Part shown: piece after piece, positions 1 to 17,048 of the stretch
How positions within the stretch are numbered: the stretch's first letter is position 1
How the letters are laid out: each line of letters begins with the position of its first letter
NCBI GenBank assembly: GCA_012295275.1
Contig: CM022675.1
Span: 4,424,318-4,488,317, forward strand
From: Chrysomallon squamiferum
Lineage: Eukaryota > Mollusca > Gastropoda > Neomphalida > Peltospiridae
DNA length: 64,000 nucleotides
Direction: 5' to 3'
Position numbers and translations under genes: made by a program
The notes under the pieces: model-generated
Database searches by the model: none
The model's input: the letters and a program-made list of their open reading frames with translations, nothing else
What the model was told of the DNA's origin: nothing

Positions 1-299
1 CACAACGTATTTACTAGTATTGTAATACCCACAACGTATTTACTAGTATTTACTAGTCATTGTAATACCCACAACGTATTTACTAGTATTGTAATATCCA
101 CAACGTATTTACTAGTATTGTAATACCCACACCGTATTTACTAGTATTGTAACACACACAACGTTTTTACTAGCATTGTAATATCCACAACGTATTTACT
201 AGTATTGTAATATCCACAACGTATTTACTTGTATTGTAATATCCACAACGTATTTACTAGTACTGTAATATCCACAACGTATTTACTAGTATTGTAATA
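1..299. repeat. 29-bp tandem minisatellite
   Basis: About ten head-to-tail copies of a 29-bp unit beginning CACAACGTATTTACTAG, with point variants and one partial duplication near position 40-60. It runs off the left edge of the window. No coding potential is seen. Confidence 0.9.
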
Positions 300-317
300 C
301 CAGAGCAATATGAACTG

Positions 318-396
318 AGATTAAGCTCGATCGGTAGAGCGTTTGAATAGGAAACTTGACACATAGGATCGAACCTCCTTAGTGGACTCATTGCAC
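318..396 (+). mobile_element. tRNA-derived SINE head (fragment)
   Basis: The stretch resembles a degenerate tRNA. An A-box-like GCTCGATCGGTAGAGC lies near 328, followed at tRNA spacing by a B-box-like GGATCGAACCTCC near 366. This is the internal RNA polymerase III promoter layout of tRNA-headed SINEs. No cloverleaf with a good anticodon stem could be drawn, so a functional tRNA gene is unlikely. A TG/GA microsatellite (400-515) follows and may be the SINE tail. Confidence 0.55.
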
Positions 397-399
397 GTT

Positions 400-515
400 T
401 GTTGTGTGTGTGTGTATGTGTATATGTGTGTGCATGTGTGTGTGTATGTGTGTGTGTGCGTATGTGTGTCTGTTTGTGTATGTATGTGTGTGTGTGTGTG
501 AGAGAGAGAGAGACA
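400..515. repeat. (TG)n/(GA)n microsatellite
   Basis: Interrupted TG/TGTA repeat ending in a short GA run. The open frames across it, rich in Cys/Val or Thr/His, are products of the repeat. Confidence 0.9.
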
Positions 516-1267
516 GTGGAGGCTTTGAAGATGAATTCCATTTTGTATCAAAATGTTTGTTTTATAATGATAGTAGAGCATCACATTTATAGAAATATTT
601 GTATACAAGATTATCTACTTTTAACATAATCAATCATTTGTCCTCAGAAAATATAAAACCTTTAAGGAATCTTGATGAATATGTAATTTAAATTGTAAAT
701 ATATGCTTATATTATTATTATCCTTACGTCTAATATTTTTTTCCCTGTATTTGTATACTGTAACCTATTACAACTGTTTCTGTTTTATAACTGTATTCTT
801 CTCTGTTTTGTGTTTATAGTCACACTAGTTTTGCCAGATAGATAAACTGAGTTGAATTGCAGTTATAGTTGTAGTAGTAGTAGTAGTAGCTGCCGTACAG
901 TATCATCTCGTTGTTACGTTTTGACTGCGCACACCGTCACCCAGGTAAAACACAATTAATGAGTAACGGGACATCGACAGATCCTCACTGGTACATTTCA
1001 GCTTGTCCCGCTAAGTTGACACAATTTTGAGATGATTTATACAAGTTGTCGACTTGGCGGGCAATAACCGCTTCACTAGTGATAGCATATAGTTATTAAA
1101 TAAAATATACAGGGACAAATTGAACAGGTAAATTTTAGTTTTATTTATGACACACACCCACGTGATTTTGACGTAATTATACTAATACTAAAAAAATGTA
1201 GCCTACAAACACATTTTCTGTATAAAATCAAGCAGATTCACAGATAATGTTACAGGATATAACTAAA
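516..1267. other. non-coding spacer
   Basis: AT-rich sequence with a short GTA run near 870-890. No open frame with splice signals, RNA gene or repeat beyond simple sequence was recognised. Confidence 0.5.
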
Positions 1268-1269
1268 TA

Positions 1270-2195
1270 CAGTGGAACCTCGGTTACGAACGCCTCGAAG
1301 CTCAAACAAATCGGATTACGAAACGTGATCTGGAGCAAGTTTTGTCTCGGTTTACGAATAATGTTCCGAGTTACGAACTACAGCGACGCGCTACTACAAG
1401 CTTTCTTTTGACGTCGGTTTTGACGTCATCATCTACAAAAGATAAGAATAGATGCTTACGTCAAAATCGAGGTCAAAGTAAGGATTATAGGCAATGCCCT
1501 ATAGCAAATATAAACACAGGCTGACATTCGAAAATCCGGCAACCTCCGGACCCGAGGAGTGCCGGATTTTCAAAAATGCCGGATGTTTTATGGCTGTGTG
1601 TGCTGTATATATTTAACAGAAAATTACCACCTGTATACAGCAGCAAGTAAATGATAAAATGAGAAGGAATGAGCAGGAATGTCTGTTAGCAGCTGCAAGC
1701 AAGTCTAAACAGCTGATTCTGGAGTACCGCTCCATGAAAACATAAACGACACCTCCAGAAAACAGTCGCGCGCCAACACAGTAAATTTCAAAATGCGCTC
1801 CAAAATCCATGCCAGAAATCTGACGAAACCAGATTTTCAGTAGCCAGATTTTTTAATGTCAACCTGTATTCAAATGAATTAGGGCCTTTAGTCTTCGATA
1901 CGCAGGTGCAGCTCAATAGCTTTTGCATTCAGATTCCGTGCTCACATTTTTTAAAGTGTTGCTGCTTATTTAATATATTTTATTATACCCTATCCAATAC
2001 GGCGCCCAAGTAAACAAAAAGTGAAAGAGATAATGCTGGTGGAAAATATGAACGTATCAAGTACAGGTTAAGAAAGAAATAAATGCAAAACATGAGAGTG
2101 ACATTCGTGTGTCTGACATCTCTTCGGTTTCCGGTCAATTCGGTTTAACAACCAACTTCTGGAACGAATTAAGTTCGTAACCCGAGTTTCCACTG
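1270..2195. mobile_element. Tigger/pogo-like non-autonomous TIR element
   Basis: The element begins CAGTGGAACCTCGGTTACGA and ends with the imperfect reverse complement of that sequence, flanked by TA on both sides (1268-1269 and 2196-2197). The CAGTGG...ACCTCGG end and TA target are typical of Tigger/pogo elements. No transposase frame is left inside. A second TIR element (1517-1866) is nested within it. The inverted partner lies at 63077-63997, at the other end of the window. Confidence 0.75.
1517..1866. mobile_element. nested 350-bp TIR element (MITE-like)
   Basis: The left end reads CAGGCTGACATTCGAAAATC and the right end reads as the reverse complement of a close variant, giving terminal inverted repeats of about 24 bp. 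Just inside the left end there is a further short inverted repeat around CCGGCA. It sits inside the larger element, so it inserted later. The mirror copy lies at about 63406-63755. Confidence 0.65.
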
Positions 2196-2215
2196 TAAAT
2201 TGAGAAAACGAATTT

Positions 2216-2246
<31 letters not shown>

Positions 2247-3000
2247 CTAATTATTATTATTAATATTATTATTATTATTATCATTATTATATGACGCCAG
2301 TCTACACGCTTTTGAACTGATGTTTACAGTTGGTCCCATAGTTCGGTTTAGTACATTAATGGTAAGTCCCAAGTACGCATCACAAATAGCGCAGAATCGG
2401 TAAAATGCGCAGGAGATGCCTTGCGCAATTTCGCGGTTGTTGCGCAGTCACTTGATCTAAGAATGCGCAGATGGACAAATCGCGCTCAACATGTTAACTC
2501 GTGGTTTCTATAGTCCAGTTCATTCGGCTTCACTTTAGACTTTTTTTTCTTTTCTTTTTTATAGCGAGATGTTGCAATATATTACTTATCACAAACATAG
2601 TACTAAAACGTGGTGAGTACAAAAATGTGACAAAACACGTTGTTATCTCATTACTACCTGGGAGACCTGACATTCGTCAATTTCAAAGTTTCTAGTTTAA
2701 CACAGTGAAACAAGTAATTTTGTAGTATGTAGTATGGAGTGTGACTGTCATCACTAAACATAAACAACACAAGCGACATTATTTTGTTATAAACAATCTT
2801 GAAATGAAAATCACAGACAAGCAGAATTTGAAACTGAATGAATTTAAAGAATTTATCTGCAGACGAAGTTTATTATTCTTTACCTGTACGTCAATGAATT
2901 TAAAAAATACATTAACTACATTACAGGTAGAACGTAGCTAACTGTGAAGATGATCTAAATTAATTATATCTGTCTGTTTAATTAGTATTAACATTCTCTG
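2196..3000. other. upstream region of left receptor gene with AT repeats and TGCGCA cluster
   Basis: Holds (TA)n at 2218-2247, (ATT)n to about 2291, then a stretch at 2385-2485 with four TGCGCA-type motifs. A run at 2741-2941 is open on the plus strand, but it is shared with the other receptor copies only because the whole region is duplicated. No gene is called. Counterpart sequence lies at about 62400-63050, inverted. Confidence 0.5.
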
Positions 3001-3013
3001 TTTTACTGAGTGT

Positions 3014-3060
3014 TATAAAACTGAGATATACTACTTGTGTAATCTCTGTCCCAGGTAATA
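3014..3060 (+). promoter_or_regulatory. putative TATA promoter and 5' splice donor of left receptor
   Basis: TATAAAA at 3014-3020 is followed 35 bp later by CCAG|GTAATA (donor GT at 3055). The same block is retained, inverted, at about 49760-49810 and 62260-62310, each upstream of a receptor first exon. Shared retention in three diverged copies suggests function, but no transcript evidence is available and the first-exon model is inference. Confidence 0.35.
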
Positions 3061-3781
3061 CCCCACCCAGATTTTTATGTTTCAAAATCATTCTGTAAGA
3101 AAACAACTGCTTTCCATTATTTATATTACACAAATTTTCAAACATCGAATTTTAGTTCATAAAATGATATTTTTATAATTGTTTTTAAATAAATGTGACA
3201 GGTCAAATTTAATTTTTTTTTTTTTTAGAAGTAGACACTTACTATGTCATTAGAACCAGATTCCGAAACTTCTCGTATTTATCAGGTTTACAAAGAACTG
3301 AAGTAGACACTGGTTTTTAATCTAATATTGTCTGTTCTCTCTGTAATCTTACCTTGTCATCCTGAAAAATAGCTGTGAATAGATGTTCACGAAAACAGGC
3401 AAAGAACGCGTGTATATAAAAATAAACTGGAAATAGGTATATATATATATGAAAATAGTCTGGGAATGTGTGTTTATGTGAAAATTAGCTTGAGTATGTA
3501 CGCCTTAGTCATGTAAGCATGTTTGATTGTATTTATCTATGCAATTCATAGAACTTACATTAGCAAAATGGACGCCTCACTTATAACTCTACTAACACAA
3601 CATTACAAACAGTGTCTTCTGTATTCTAAGTACTCATAAACTTTTATGTTTGATTGTATGTATGTATGTATGTAAGTGTCAAAGTAATTTATACAACTTA
3701 CATGAGCAAAATGAACACCTCACTTATAACTATACCAACACAACGTTACAAACAGTGTTTTCTGTATTCTAAGTATCCATC

Positions 3782-3897
3782 CATTGATAAACGTTTATTG
3801 TGAGGCCACTAGCTGTCTGGGCTATAATACACTCGTGTTCATTGATAAACGTTTATTGTGAGGCTGCTAGCTGTCTGGGCTATAATACACTCGTGAC
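3782..3897 (+). repeat. 58-bp promoter-proximal tandem duplication
   Basis: Two copies (3782-3839 and 3840-3897) of a 58-bp unit that starts CATTGATAAACGTTTATTG and contains GGGCTATAATACACTCGTG. The duplication ends about 120 bp before the receptor start codon, and each copy carries a TATAATA-like core. The right arm (about 61030-61110) has only one diverged version. Confidence 0.75.
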
Positions 3898-4016
3898 CTG
3901 TTTACCTCTTTCTATTAATATCTACTTCCTGGTCGGTTCAAGCAAACCTGTTTTTATATCGTCTTGTGTACGAAGTTTTGTAAATAAAAATAAAGAGAAG
4001 AAAACAAAAAGAAATA

Positions 4017-9756
<5,740 letters not shown>

Positions 9757-9840
9757 AAATAATGTCAGTAGTAACTCGATCGATATTTTGATGAAAAAAT
9801 TGTTCCATGTTAAGTGTCTCATACCACATTTTATTATTAA

Positions 9841-9898
<58 letters not shown>

Positions 9899-10401
9899 TA
9901 ACAGTGCTTCGTACCATTTTTTTTATTTTTGATACATTTTTTCGTTGTTTTATTATTTATTTTATTATTTATTTTGATGTTGTTATTTTAAACACGATGT
10001 TAATATGTCTAACACCACTTTTATTGTTTAATTATGTGTATTATAATTTTTACCTTTTACTTTGTATTTGTACTTTACCTAAATGAACTTTTCTTCAGTA
10101 CGATTTTTTTTTAACTTCTTATTTGTTATTTTTCTATTATTATCATTTGTTATTTTTATTATTTATTTATGCTTTCTTTGTTTATTATTATTATTTTTTG
10201 TTATTATTATAAAAGGTTACGGAAAGTTTATTCAAAATTCAGAAATCCTAAATTCCAGTTTCGAATGTGTTATTGTTTTCCAATCAAAAGCCTTACTTCA
10301 TGCACAAATTTATCACAAATATTATATAAATACCTGAGGACAATCTGTGTATTTTTGCACGTGTATATATTTCTCTATGTGTCTATGTATGTTTGTATAT
10401 A
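9757..10401 (+). other. 3' flank / presumed 3' UTR of left receptor
   Basis: Sequence after the stop codon. It includes an (ATT)n tract at about 9837-9899 followed by T-rich DNA. No clear AATAAA was found before the transposon starting near 10402. Open frames here are T-rich and unsupported. Confidence 0.5.
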
Positions 10402-11171
10402 CTGTGCTACCTCGATTTACGAGTGTCTAACTTACGAGTTTTTCGAGTTACGACCAGTCGCGCTGCCGACGTTTTTGCTTTCAGTGGCGAGCCAGAATTC
10501 GAGTTACGACCGAGTTTCAGATACACTGCCGTTAGTTGGCGCAACGAACAGCACAACATCCGCCCAGCATCCCGCGTCTGACTCGTTTACTTCATGTGGT
10601 TACCTCACCGCGGAAGCATGTCTGTTCTGTTATCGTCGTGTTTTTGTGTAATTTTCACAATTTTCTGTTTTCTGACTATGGATCCTAAGAAAGTGATTGC
10701 AAACGACAGTGCTGAAAAGAAAAAGCGAATGATGTCCATTGAATTAAAGTTTGAATTCACAGAAAAACATGAGCAAGGTGTGCATGTAGTCGACTTGCAT
10801 AGGCAGTACGAGCGTAGTACTTCTACGATATGTACCATACAGGAGCTGAAGGAGTCGATAAAGGCTATAAATCCAGCCGAAGGCGTTAAAATAATTTGTC
10901 TGATCTCAAAGATAAATATACTTTATAAAACAAAGTAATTTCTTTACATTCTCTTTTATTTTGTTTTGATACAATACTTTTCATTTTTAAATACATTTTT
11001 TTTTGTATCGAAAAACACGTTACAAAAATTTGGTGTGTTTTTTTTGCGGAGTGGAACGGATTAATGGTATTTAAATTAATTTCAGTTGGGAAAATTGATT
11101 TGATGTACGAGCAAACTGAGATATGAGCCTGGTCATGGAATGAATTAAATTTGTAATTCAAGCTACCACTG
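10402..11171 (+). mobile_element. Tigger (pogo superfamily) element, internally deleted
   Basis: The left end reads CTGTGCTACCTCGATTTACG and the right end GCTACCACTG before TA, the usual Tigger ends. Inside, a frame starting at 10678 reads [20 protein letters not shown], then [16 protein letters not shown] and TSTICTI. This matches the N-terminal CENP-B-type helix-turn-helix DNA-binding domain of Tigger transposases. The DDE catalytic domain is absent, so the element cannot move by itself. Shorter, more decayed versions lie in intron 2 of DNAJB11 copies B and D. The 3' side here is therefore the intron 2 site of copy A, and the left end coincides with the point where copy A stops matching the DNAJB11 unit. 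Confidence 0.85.
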
Positions 11172-11258
11172 TATATATATATATGTACATAAGAAAAACA
11201 CTAACATATAGAAAGGTACCTACTTATTTAATTTAATTTTTTTTTTTTTTTTTTCAAG

Positions 11259-14200
11259 GTATTATCAGACAGTGAGAAAAGAAAGATTTATGATAAACAT
11301 GGAGAAGAAGGTTTGAAGAAAGGTGACATGTCAGGAGATCATTTCTCCAGGTGAAAAATCTTTATTTTAATTACTGTAAATTTATTCATCCAACTTTATA
11401 GAAATAATAATGGCATCATAATCAGATAAGACTTATTTTTAGAGGTTTTTTTTGACTATAGAACTGTTTTGGGGAAAACAATTAATTGTGTGTTTATTTC
11501 AGTTTTAATTTTGGATTTGGTGGCGGGGAGAAGAGTGATGAAGTTTCCAGAGGAGGAGACATTGTTTTGGATCTTTATGTTACTCTTGAGGAACTCTACA
11601 TAGGAAATTTTGTTGAGGTGATTTTATAAAATTACTTTGTAATGAAAACTTTCTATTTGATTTGGGAAGTTGAGTTCAATTACAGTTAATTTGCTTTTCA
11701 GAATTCAAATACAGTCGTAGTACTGTCCTAAAAATCTCAGTTACAGTTATAATTGTCAGTCAAAATGTTTTTCAGTGTCCAAAAATGCCAACAGTTTTTG
11801 TGGAGTGTCTCTAAAAATTATTAATAATTAAACATTTGAATGAGTATATTTAAAAAGTATTTTTTTTTTAATGGCATGACAAAATGTTTTTTTTTTATTG
11901 TAGTTTTAATGTTATTGTATTTGGTAAACTTATTTTAGTCTCAAAGTGGAACACAATCAAAAGGACATACTGAGGAGTGATTCTGCTATCTGTTATTTTG
12001 AGATAAAGCATGCTTGAGCTATAATTAGTAATATACATTTAAAATATAAAAAAAAGGTATATCTATATAAATATTCTATTAGTGTATAATAAAGTCAGTT
12101 TGTTCAATCAAGGTTGTTCGTTACAAACCTGTGGCTGTAGCAGCTAAAGGAACAAGGAAGTGTAACTGTCGTATGGAGATGGTCATTCAGCAGCTTGGTC
12201 CAGGCAGGTTTCAGATGATGCAGCAGCAAGTGTGTGATGAATGTCCTAATGTCAAGTGAGTTGTGAAATGTTTTTTCGTCAATGTTTTTTTTTTGGTGGG
12301 AGGGGTATTTTGAAACTGGTATTATATAAATGCTGAATAGTTGAAAATGATTTAAGTTTTCATTTGAAGTAAAGACAGCCTGTACTGTCTCTTTGTTATG
12401 ATTTATTTCCCCTGAATATTAACGAAACAAACGGCTTCAAGTAAATATAGTAAGATATATATTCTACTTGAATTTTGTATAGTCTGGATCTTGGAGCAGA
12501 CTTTTTACCATATATTATCTCAACAGCTGTGTTATGTTTTATTTCTCATTAATTAAGACATATAACCTAATTAAAATATTGACTCCTATATTTTCTGTTT
12601 TAGATTAGTTCCTGAAGAAAAACTCTTAGAGATAGAAATAGAAGCTGGCATGAGAGATGGACAAGAATATCCTTTTGTAGCAGAAGGTTTGTTATAATTA
12701 ATTTGATGTTTAAAAACAGAATATTAACCGGTTTTTTTTTTTTCTTTTTTTTAAAAAGAATTTACTCTACATTAAGAAACATTATTAATGAACAAGTTTG
12801 ACAAAATTCAGTTTGTTTTATTACCGTGTCTAATAAAACAATCTATTTCTTCTAGATCCTTAAATTACAAATTAATTTCCTGTTAAAATTTGTTTCACTG
12901 TGTTTATAAAAAAAAAAAAAAAAAAACATTTAAAATATTAGGTATTTTACACTGATCTTATTTTTAGTTTGTTCTTTTACTGAATAATCTTTTTTAACAA
13001 CTATCACTGAGCTTATCCTGTGAAAACTTAGTATATGAATACAAACTGTCTTTTAGTAATTTTTGTTTCTAATATTTACTTCTACAATATACATCTACAG
13101 TGTACAAACAAGATACAGCTTTTTTACTATTAGTTCTTTAAACTTAGATAATTATTTTTGTTCATATGAAATTTCACTTTCCACTTAGTTGCAGTATTGA
13201 TATAATTTGTTTGATTTATTAGGAGAACCACATATTGATGGAGAACCAGGAGATCTGAGGTTTAGAATTAAACAGATAAAGTAAGTTTCTTTGTTGATTA
13301 AAGCAAATATTAAATACTTTATTATATTTTCTAATTTAGGTACTGATGTAGTGTAAACAAGTATAATAAAAATTGTAAAATATAATTTATATACATTTTT
13401 TCAGACACCCTCGTTTTGAAAGACGTGGTGATGATCTTTACATGAATGTAACAATACCTTTACAAGATGCACTGACAGGCTTTGAAATGGACATAAAGCA
13501 TTTAGATGATCATAAGGTACAGATTATTACGATATTTTAAAACAATAATTAAGCTCTGATAAACATTTAATACCGATACAAAGTTCATTAGACTTAATAT
13601 AGGAAAAAAGCTTTATTTTAGATTATTCAGTTTCAAGTGTAAATATTTTTTTGCCTTGTACGAAATATTTTTAACAATATAGTATTTAATCTTTTACTAT
13701 GTCAATTTAAATGTAATCTGTGGTTTATTGAGCCTAACTGAAATTTACAAAATACCTCAAACTGTTTTTATATATTTAAAAAAAAAAAAAAAAAAAAAAA
13801 AAGTAATAAATAACAAATATATTATTTCTAGTACTAACATGGTTTAAATTCTGTTGTTTTTTGATGTAACATTTGATTTCAGTATTTAAATTTTGCATGT
13901 TTGATTATCTCTAAATGGTTCCACCAGTGATTAACCCGTTTTTGACTAGGTTCACATAGTAAGAGATGAGATCACCTGGCCAGATGCTCGAATGAGGAAA
14001 AGCAATGAAGGCATGCCCAACTATGAAAATAATAATGTCAGAGGCTCCCTTTACATTACATTTGAGATTGACTTTCCTAAAGGCAGCCTTTCAGAAGAAG
14101 CTAAAAAAAGGTATGTAATTATGTTGTATTAGTATTAGTATTAAGAATAAATAGAGTAGATAGTTTTTTTTTTTTTTTTATACTTCCAGATATTGATTTG

Positions 14201-14668
14201 TTATTATTATTATTTCACATATCAGTAAATGTAATAAACAAACTGCATTTAACAGACACAAATTAATACACTTTAAAGCAGAGTCTTTTGGATTTTAATT
14301 AATCCACTTAAAATTCTTGCATTTCTGCTGCTTTGAGATGTGCTAATGAATGAAAAGCACAGCAAGCTGAAACAGATGATCACTGAGTGGAGAGAGTCAG
14401 CTGAACTGGTGTGTGACCAGCGGCACAAACTAAGTCAGTTTTGTCAGAACCACATTAATGGTTTGATACAAGTAATGGAAAAGAAAGGAATAAACATGAA
14501 AAAAAAATTGCAAGCCAACTAAATATGTATATTTTAAATATCAGTAAAGAAACATTTTGCATATAAATAAATGTGTATGTATATATATATAATTTTAGTT
14601 TTTTTGTTTTTTTGTTTAGGTGTGAGAGAAATACTGAAAATGGAATCAAAAGAAATGTATATAATTGA
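11259..14668 (+). pseudogene. DNAJB11: DNAJB11 (ERdj3) copy A, 5'-truncated: exons 3-10
   Basis: Exons: 11259-11350, 11503-11617, 12113-12255, 12604-12686, 13223-13280, 13405-13516, 13950-14110, 14620-14668. Together they are open for 270 codons in the DNAJB11 frame. Family landmarks are present: [19 protein letters not shown] (J-domain end), CNCR...[28 protein letters not shown], and [13 protein letters not shown]. There is no exon 1, signal peptide, J-domain core or promoter; the left receptor's 3' flank and a Tigger element stand there instead. Exon 4 is 18 bp shorter than in B and D, losing six residues of the Gly/Phe region. Exon 9 has seven A's at its end and exon 10 one A fewer, two shifts that cancel but change the last residues. 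Without a start, no chaperone product is expected. Confidence 0.85.
14340..14522 (+). other. coding-like segment inside DNAJB11 intron 9
   Basis: A 60-codon frame inside intron 9 is predicted amphipathic and reads like protein ([18 protein letters not shown] ... [11 protein letters not shown]). Its pattern faintly recalls the C-terminal part of SFR1/Swi5-partner proteins, a low-certainty match made from memory. The same segment occurs in copies B (23262), C (29575), D (38469) and F (45443-45625, minus), where identity only reflects recent duplication. No donor site follows the open part. It may be a fossil exon of another gene. Confidence 0.3.
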
Positions 14669-14907
14669 CGACTTTTTAGTGTTAGTTTTGAGAAATTGTT
14701 TTTGTCTTTGAATGTGGTGTGATAGTTGTTTGTATAAAACTGAATGTATGTTGGTTGAATGTGGCTATTTTTAATCCTAAAGATGTATTTATATGTGAAC
14801 ATACATGAAGAAGATTTCCCATCACATTTGCAAAAAATCACAAAATAAAATTATTTGAAAGTTATTTATTTTTATCATATGTAAGTAATATTTTTAAAAA
14901 ATCTGTT

Positions 14908-14939
<32 letters not shown>

Positions 14940-16551
14940 CTTTTTTTTTTTATATGATATAATGACATATGACTTAGCTTATTATATTAATACATAATCC
15001 ATTATTATATTAAAATTATTTAGAGGATACTTGTGTAACAGTTTGCACAGAATGTTGACATTGACTAGAAAACTAGACAATCTAACAGCATTTTAAATAA
15101 TCTGTTTTAGAAACCAACTTAGGTTTTTCTGTTGATGGATAATAAGAAAATGTACTTTATTTATAGTGAAGAAAGTATACCATTTTATTATTATTATTTA
15201 TTTTATTTCATTTCCACCTTTATACTTGGTTAAAGTAACAGTGATAGACTGCAATTAACTAGTATTACTGGTAGGAGCATGTTACATCAGTGAAGGCATA
15301 CAGTGGTATATTAAAAATAAGAAAATACTTCTGTAGGTCTGCACAAATATCGTTTAAGAAATTTCACTTATGTAAAACTGTTTCTGAAATTCTGTAGTAG
15401 TTGTAAATTATGCAAATCACAAGGTTTTATAGGGAAATGCACTTTTAAAATTTCGGGTGGAAGAATTTACAATTTGGGATTTTTCATTCACCATAAATAT
15501 GTACATATATTCATGTATATCTGATCATAACATCATAGCTTTTACAAATACAAAACCATTTTGTTTATTTTTTTTTTTAAATTTTGTTTAATGCAGTCCC
15601 ATTTTGATACGTGAGTTAATTTAATTTCTCATATTTTGAATACTTCAAATAAAATCAGGTATTGTTCATTGGATCTTAAGCTATATATAAAGAAATAACA
15701 AAATGGAAATCAGAGTTTCATAATCTCTAGTACTGCCTAGTACTATTTTGTATTTCATATACTCACAATGATTTTGTGTTATTTGGAACTAAACAAATAT
15801 TAAAATTAAAAAAGAGATAATCAGAAATTGTGTTTTTTGTTTTCTTTTGAATGTTGATCATTTTACAAATGTGTGTGTAAATAAATATTTGGGGTAATTG
15901 TTTCCTTACAGATTAATATTTATCTTCTTACAACTGAGTGACAGTGTATATTTTACACAAAAAGGTGATGTAACTTATGTGGTGGTCTTATTAATACTAT
16001 CATTCTCAGCATGTACATTTGGATTAAATGAAATATTTTTATGTTGTTTTATGACATTTGCATCCATTTATCTCATTATATATTAAAATGATGTAATGTG
16101 TTCATAAAAATGTTTTTAGTATCATGCAACTATTTGTGAACAAATTATTAAAATAAACTTTGTATAAATTTAAAAGAAAAATTTGTAATGTTTATCATTG
16201 AAATTGTTACCTGCTTTGAGGGAAGCTAGCACTGAACTTGTTAAATTAGAAAAAAATGTGTGTGTGTGTGTTCGATATTGATATAAAAAATCATCGCTCT
16301 GTTAAATTTTAACATTGATTTTCTGTACAGCACCTATTATACACCGTATACTGTGTGAACTTTGTTGCATATTTAAAACAAAAAGTGTTTGGGAAATATT
16401 GATTACTTTTCGGGTACATTTATTTGCCGTACTCGTAAATTTTGCAATCTCAAAACATTCCTGACAACGAAATAGCAAGATTTCTAGTCTTTATTTACAA
16501 AATAAATAAATAAATACAAACATTTATAAAATGAAATAAAAATAGATAAAT

Positions 16552-16587
<36 letters not shown>

Positions 16588-17048
16588 ATCAACAGAACCA
16601 GTTTCAAAAATATGTTTAGATCATTAATCAGTTTAGATCATTAATTTTCTCCAGTGTGTTAAACTAATATTTATAATAAACATATAACGAATTCACAGAA
16701 GAATATATTCGAGTCATTCTAAATTTGCGTTTCTATTTATATGAATTTCAAAATCCTTAACATCGTAAATGATTCATCTTTGTCAGTGTGTTATACCATA
16801 TGATAGTATTATTATTATTCTTTTTAATCGTTATGTTCAACTTACATTAAACCCCACTGATATGAAGTTCTTAAATTAATTAATTATTAATCAAAATATC
16901 TGTACTGTCTCATTTTTTTGTTTAAAGAAATAAATCTGTAAACGCCGGTTTTAAAATGATGGGCGATGTTAAAGATTTCGGTATATTCCGTTTGTCTTCG
17001 TTAAATCAGTGTATATTTAGTCGGGCCGGAAACCGGAAGTTTATTAAA
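14669..17048 (+). other. spacer between DNAJB11 units A and B
   Basis: Contains the 3' UTR of copy A with AATAAA at 14844-14849, a poly-T tract at about 14911-14951, an (AC)n repeat at about 16556-16584, and the CpG-containing promoter of copy B close to 17049. The same spacer recurs after B (23595-25956), C (29905-32277) and D (38807-41167) with near identity. The frame at 15898-16086 shows no splice or domain support. Confidence 0.7.

Noticed and set aside
1-299. Regularly spaced 29-bp repeats that could suggest a CRISPR array
   Set aside because: There are no unique spacers; the unit is contiguous and the genome is eukaryotic. It is a minisatellite.
318-396. Functional tRNA gene
   Set aside because: A- and B-box-like stretches are present, but no good cloverleaf or anticodon stem could be drawn; a SINE head fits better.
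2741-2941. 66-residue frame upstream of the left receptor, similar to a frame at 49879-50061
   Set aside because: Similarity follows from duplication of the whole upstream region. The third copy near 62390-62560 has an indel that breaks it, so coding conservation is not shown.
10594-10938. Possible host gene from the 114-residue frame
   Set aside because: It is the N-terminal part of a Tigger transposase without its catalytic domain.
15898-16086. 62-residue hydrophobic frame repeated in the spacers of units A-D
   Set aside because: There is no domain and it is not part of any splice model; identity among copies only reflects recent duplication, and copy F has changes in it.
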